Shown here: positions 60,859-64,000 of the stretch, piece by piece
How positions within the stretch are numbered: the stretch's first letter is position 1
How the letters are laid out: each line of letters starts with the position of its first letter
Source: Bacillota bacterium
GTDB taxonomy: Bacteria; Bacillota; Clostridia; Lachnospirales; Lachnospiraceae
Reading direction: 5' to 3'
DNA length: 64,000 nucleotides
Assembly: GCA_023441965.1 (NCBI GenBank)
Contig: JAEZNB010000038.1
Location: 28,337 to 92,336, forward strand
The notes under the pieces: generated by a model
The model's input: the letters and a program-made list of their open reading frames with translations, nothing else
Told to the model about the DNA's origin: nothing
Databases searched by the model: none
Position numbers and translations under genes: made by a program

Positions 60859-62076
60859 TTACAGGGGCAGCCTCTTGCCCTGCTTCTTCCACTGTCTGAA
60901 TTCTGCTGCCGCAGTGAAGAGAGCATCTGTGGAGGAGTTCAAGGCAGTTTCACAGGAGTCCTGAATTACACCAATGATAAATCCAATACCAACCACCTGC
61001 ATAGCGATATCATTTGATATGCCAAACAGACTGCAGGCCAGTGGGATCAGCATCAGAGAGCCTCCTGCAACACCGGAGGTTCCTGCTGCTGCAACGCTTG
61101 CCAGAATACTTAAGATCAGCATGGTCGGTAAGTCAACTGCGATGCCCAGGGTATGAACCGCTGCCAGAGCCATGGTGGTAATTGTGATCGCTGCGCCCGC
61201 CATATTTACGGTTGCGCCAAGAGGAATGCTTACAGAATAGTCATCCTCATTTAAGCCAAGCTTTTTACAAAGCTCCATATTTACAGGAATATTGGCTGCA
61301 GAGCTTCTGGTAAAGAAGGCTGTAATTGCACTTTCTCTAAGACACTTGAATACCAGGGGATAGGGATTCTGTCTGATGGTCAGGAATACAATCAAAGGAT
61401 TTAAGATGAGTGCCACACCGAGCATACAGCTTACCAGTACAATCAGCAGCTTTCCATAGGTGGCGAAGCCTTCGATACCGGTCTCTGCGATCGTTGTAAA
61501 TACCAGGCCCAGAATACCGAAGGGAGCCAGGTTGATTACCCCTTTTACTACCATGGATATGGCTTCAGAAATATCTGCTAATACCTTCTTGGTTGCATCG
61601 TTTGAAAACTTAAAGGCAATACCCAAGAACACTGCCCAGGATAAAATACCGATATAATTAGCGCTTCCTAAGGCTGTAATCGGATTGGCTACCAGATTCA
61701 TCAGGAGGGTCTTCAGTACCTCTCCAATTCCTGAGGTTACCTCAACACCGGATACTTCCAGCTCCGAGCTAAGAGCGATGGTAACAGGGAAGAAATAGTT
61801 TACTGCAACAGCTACAAAGGCAGATGCCAGTGTGCCTAAACCATATAGCATAAGAACACTTTTCATATTGCTGCCGCCACCCGATTTAGCGCCTGCCAAA
61901 GACGACATTACCAGGAAGAATACCAGAATCGGTGCCACTGCCTTTAAGGCACCTACAAATAAGTTACCCAAAATTCCGATGACAGTAAACTGAGGTACTG
62001 TCAGACCTAAAATCAAACCAATTACCATACCGATCAGAATTCTTTGAATTAAGCCAAGCTTATTCCATGCTTTCAT
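60859..62076 (-). CDS. sstT: Serine/threonine:Na+ symporter, SstT-like (DAACS family)
   Basis: A 405-aa sodium-coupled amino-acid carrier with about eight membrane helices and two re-entrant loops. SstT-type marks are AVAPILVFFLVMSSLAGAKSG, FFTRSSAANIPVNMELCKKLG and AGTSGVAGGSLMLIPLAC. GGAGG precedes the ATG. It lies downstream of sdaAB and sdaAA on the same strand (83 nt after sdaAA), so serine is imported and then deaminated. Confidence 0.93.
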   Translation of the reverse strand: MKAWNKLGLIQRILIGMVIGLILGLTVPQFTVIGILGNLFVGALKAVAPILVFFLVMSSLAGAKSGGGSNMKSVLMLYGLGTLASAFVAVAVNYFFPVTIALSSELEVSGVEVTSGIGEVLKTLLMNLVANPITALGSANYIGILSWAVFLGIAFKFSNDATKKVLADISEAISMVVKGVINLAPFGILGLVFTTIAETGIEGFATYGKLLIVLVSCMLGVALILNPLIVFLTIRQNPYPLVFKCLRESAITAFFTRSSAANIPVNMELCKKLGLNEDDYSVSIPLGATVNMAGAAITITTMALAAVHTLGIAVDLPTMLILSILASVAAAGTSGVAGGSLMLIPLACSLFGISNDIAMQVVGIGFIIGVIQDSCETALNSSTDALFTAAAEFRQWKKQGKRLPL

Positions 62077-62159
62077 TGATCATATCCTCCGCTTTCACAT
62101 GTTAGTTGTCTAAAGATGTCTCCTAGAAGTCGTTGTGTTTCGGATTTCCCTCACCCGGA

Positions 62160-63053
62160 TCATCCAAAAACCTGTTTCCTTAGTTTCTTTGCAGTCGGTG
62201 TCGCTGCCAGACCGCCTTCCGCTGTCTCCTTCAGTGTGCTTGACATGTTGTCTCCGATCGACTTCATGGCATGAATGACTTCGTCCACCGGTATTTTGCT
62301 CTCGATTCCTGCCAGGGCCAGCTCTGCCGCAACAAAGGCATTTGCAGCACCCATTGCATTCCTCTTGATACAGGGGATCTCCACCAGACCTGCCACAGGA
62401 TCGCACACCAGACCGAGCTTGCTTTTTAAAGCGATTGCAACCGCATGCTCCACCATAGCCGGTGTTCCCCCGCACAGCTCCACCAATACTGCGGCAGCCA
62501 TGGCACTGGCTGAACCACATTCTGCCTGACAGCCTCCCTCAGCTCCGGAGATGCTGGCCATATTGGCAATCACCATACCGATGGCCGATGAGGTAAACAG
62601 GGCCATAAGCAGCTGCTCATCCTCAAGCTGTCTCTCTTCCGCAATCGTCATAAGCACGGCCGGAACGATACCGCAGCTGCCGGCTGTCGGTGCCGCAACA
62701 ATTTTACCCATGCAGGCATTGGTCTCGGATACTGAGAGGGCTTTGACCAGGGCCTTGCCAATGACAGAGCCGGTGATACCTTGTCCCATCTTTAATGCCT
62801 GGTCCAGCTTATAGGCATCCCCGCCGGACAAACCACTGACAGAACGGATGCCCTCCTTCAGTCCTTCCTTCGTACTTTGTCTCATAACATCAAGCATTTT
62901 CTGCATCGTAGACTTTAGCTCTTCTTCGCTCTTCTCCACCTGCTCCGCCTGATCCTTTAACACCAGGTCTGAGATCCTTAGGTTCAGAGCCTCTGCCTTC
63001 CGGCATAAGTCCGAAATCGAATTATACTTCATCATCGTTACCAAACCTTTCAT
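62160..63053 (-). CDS. sdaAA: L-serine ammonia-lyase, iron-sulfur-dependent, alpha subunit
   Basis: The larger subunit of the two-gene, oxygen-sensitive L-serine dehydratase of Gram-positive bacteria; it converts serine to pyruvate and ammonia. I take ATG 63053 (GGAAAGG 5 nt upstream, 297 aa); starts at 63077 (TTG) or 63035/63032 (ATG) are also possible. The [4Fe-4S] ligand region is present as GSCGIVPAV, GCQAECGSASAMAA and CDPVAGLVEIPC, each with a Cys. It follows sdaAB by 41 nt. Confidence 0.93.
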   Translation of the reverse strand: MKGLVTMMKYNSISDLCRKAEALNLRISDLVLKDQAEQVEKSEEELKSTMQKMLDVMRQSTKEGLKEGIRSVSGLSGGDAYKLDQALKMGQGITGSVIGKALVKALSVSETNACMGKIVAAPTAGSCGIVPAVLMTIAEERQLEDEQLLMALFTSSAIGMVIANMASISGAEGGCQAECGSASAMAAAVLVELCGGTPAMVEHAVAIALKSKLGLVCDPVAGLVEIPCIKRNAMGAANAFVAAELALAGIESKIPVDEVIHAMKSIGDNMSSTLKETAEGGLAATPTAKKLRKQVFG

Positions 63054-63094
63054 CAAAGCCTTTCCGCTTTGGGCCAAGGCTATCTGCGGGCCGA

Positions 63095-63757
63095 TTAAAT
63101 TGCATTTAGGATACTTACCGATAAGATATTGGGAATACCCTGAATGATCCTTTGAATGGAGGGTCCGATTTCTCCGTCAATCTCAATTGTCATAATCGCA
63201 GTCCCGCCCTTCTCCTCTCTGTTCAAGGAGAAGTTATTAATGTTAACACCGCTGTTTCCCAATACATTACTTACCTTACCGATCATTCCCGGGATATCCA
63301 GATGGGTAATGATCAGGGCTGTCGACTTTCCCGAAATCAATACATCTGCACCGTTAATCCTGTTGATCAGAATGTTCCCTCCACCGATCGAGGAGCCTCT
63401 GACATTCACCCTTCTCCCGCTCTCCCCCTCCAGTTCAAGCTCTACCGTATTGGGATGGGCTCCGTCTATGTCTACGGTCTCAAAGGTATATTGTAATCCT
63501 TCCTCCTTTGCCAGTTCTATACTTCTGCGGATTCTGTCATCATCTGTATCCATACCGAGAAGACCGGCTATGATTGCCTTATCTGTACCGTGTCCCCGAT
63601 AGGTCTTGGCAAAGGACCCTGAAAAGTTGATTCTTGCCTTTAGTGGTCTCTCCCCCAAGATGGAGTAGGCATATTTTCCGATACGTACTGCTCCTGCTGT
63701 GTGGGAGCTGGACGGGCCTATCATAACCGGACCGATAATATCAAAAACTCCCAGCAT
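63095..63757 (-). CDS. sdaAB: L-serine ammonia-lyase, iron-sulfur-dependent, beta subunit
   Basis: The small subunit (220 aa). The N-terminal serine-dehydratase beta domain reads DIIGPVMIGPSSSHTAGAVRIG and SGSFAKTYRGHGTDKAI, and the C-terminal part (about 145-220) is an ACT domain (ITHLDIPGMIGKVSNVLGN), which is likely to bind an amino acid allosterically. GGAGG lies 7 nt before the ATG. First gene of the sdaAB-sdaAA-sstT unit. Confidence 0.94.
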   Translation of the reverse strand: MLGVFDIIGPVMIGPSSSHTAGAVRIGKYAYSILGERPLKARINFSGSFAKTYRGHGTDKAIIAGLLGMDTDDDRIRRSIELAKEEGLQYTFETVDIDGAHPNTVELELEGESGRRVNVRGSSIGGGNILINRINGADVLISGKSTALIITHLDIPGMIGKVSNVLGNSGVNINNFSLNREEKGGTAIMTIEIDGEIGPSIQRIIQGIPNILSVSILNAI

Positions 63758-63794
63758 AGACCATCCTCCTTCCTTTGGTGGCTGTAAAGCTGTT

Positions 63795-63825
63795 CTTTAT
63801 GGTGCGCATGCATATTTCCATAAAG
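63795..63825. repeat. Leader hairpin of sdaAB
   Basis: CTTTATGG (63795-63802) and CCATAAAG (63818-63825) are exact complements around a loop that contains TGCGCATGCATA. It lies in the sdaAB leader, 38 nt before the ATG, and may act on mRNA or as an operator. Confidence 0.5.
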
Positions 63826-63858
63826 TTGCACATATAATATATGTTTTTTACACAATTT

Positions 63859-63887
63859 ATTTTATATTATTCACAAAGGAAAATCAA
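63859..63887 (-). promoter_or_regulatory. Promoter of the serine operon
   Basis: On the minus strand TTGATT (63887-63882), 17 bp, TAAAAT (63864-63859), giving a leader of about 95 nt before sdaAB. Confidence 0.6.
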
Positions 63888-63933
63888 TGGATGTTTCTGT
63901 TAGTATAATAACTGCACAAATGAAATAACAGAA

Positions 63934-64000
63934 TGTGATAGAAGGACGGAGAATGTGACAGGGGGACGGTGTGACAGGGGGACGGTGTGACAAGGGGACG
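63934..64000. repeat. 16-bp G-rich tandem repeat at the window edge
   Basis: TGTGACAGGGGGACGG occurs at 63954-63969 and 63970-63985, with a third copy (one change) from 63986 cut by the window end and a degenerate copy at 63934-63949. Arrays with GACAGGGGGACGG are often seen next to IS200-like (RAYT) transposases in Firmicutes; no such gene is visible here. Confidence 0.8.

Noticed and set aside
62110..62520. A 136-aa Cys/Gly-rich minus-strand frame
   Set aside because: It is an out-of-frame shadow of sdaAA; the Cys richness comes from the codon pattern of that gene.
63934..64000. CRISPR array
   Set aside because: The units are directly adjacent without spacers, and no cas gene is near.

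Overview
The window looks like a chromosomal segment of a spore-forming anaerobic Clostridia member, most likely a Lachnospiraceae-type genome of moderate GC. The support is indirect: Gram-positive regulators and signals, a T-box before serS, coenzyme-B12-dependent ribonucleotide reductase, a ferredoxin-linked 2-oxoacid oxidoreductase, CotH-like and CotA-like coat proteins, and strong AGGAGG ribosome binding sites. I see no rRNA, tRNA, CRISPR array, prophage or complete insertion sequence.

Layout. 0-3.2 kb: VanR/VanS-like two-component system and an S11 D,D-carboxypeptidase, with 11-bp-period direct repeats before both transcription units. 3.1-7.3 kb: UvrD-like helicase, gltX and a zinc-ribbon membrane protein (minus strand). 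7.4-12.8 kb: an envelope ABC system (ATPase, CARDB-like exported protein, single-TM protein, MacB/FtsX permease). 12.9-19.7 kb: AI-2E permease, cytidylate-kinase-like protein, then a MoxR / DUF58 / transglutaminase operon. Its start is preceded by a 372-nt, highly nested, apparently unrecognised structured RNA with its own promoter (19845-20262). 20.4-24.8 kb: PrsA/SurA-like foldase, a tiny basic protein, a DUF3298 protein and nrdJ with a pair of NrdR boxes.

25.0-36.3 kb: an 11-gene minus-strand catabolic operon with a sugar ABC importer, MBL-fold hydrolase, Tm-1-like protein, RpiB, a TIM homologue, class II aldolase, GntR regulator and a RuBisCO-like protein. The RLP + TIM + RpiB set fits decarboxylation to a tetrulose phosphate and its isomerisation to erythrose 4-phosphate, as in apiose/apionate-type acid-sugar pathways. 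The exact substrate and the kinase are not visible. A consensus promoter with two palindromes heads the operon, and two intercistronic hairpins divide it.

36.4-49.6 kb: T-box-serS, flavodoxin, GNAT, SulP transporter, TetR-controlled ABC-2 exporter, CotH-like lipoprotein, Big_2 protein, and a second TetR with an aldo/keto reductase. 49.6-58.4 kb: CotA-like multicopper oxidase, DUF368 protein, an N-terminally truncated chemoreceptor, a 271-bp fold-back element, and a VOR-type oxidoreductase operon ending in FabH. 58.7-64 kb: SPFH membrane protein with a ribbon-helix-helix protein and a matching double-palindrome operator, an SDR pseudogene, a serine-use operon (sstT, sdaAA, sdaAB), and a short G-rich tandem repeat at the window edge.

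The strongest candidates for something undescribed are the structured RNA upstream of moxR, the RLP catabolic operon, the hairpin that sequesters the carboxypeptidase ribosome binding site, and the fold-back element at 54.5 kb. All functions are read from motifs and context. No database search was possible.
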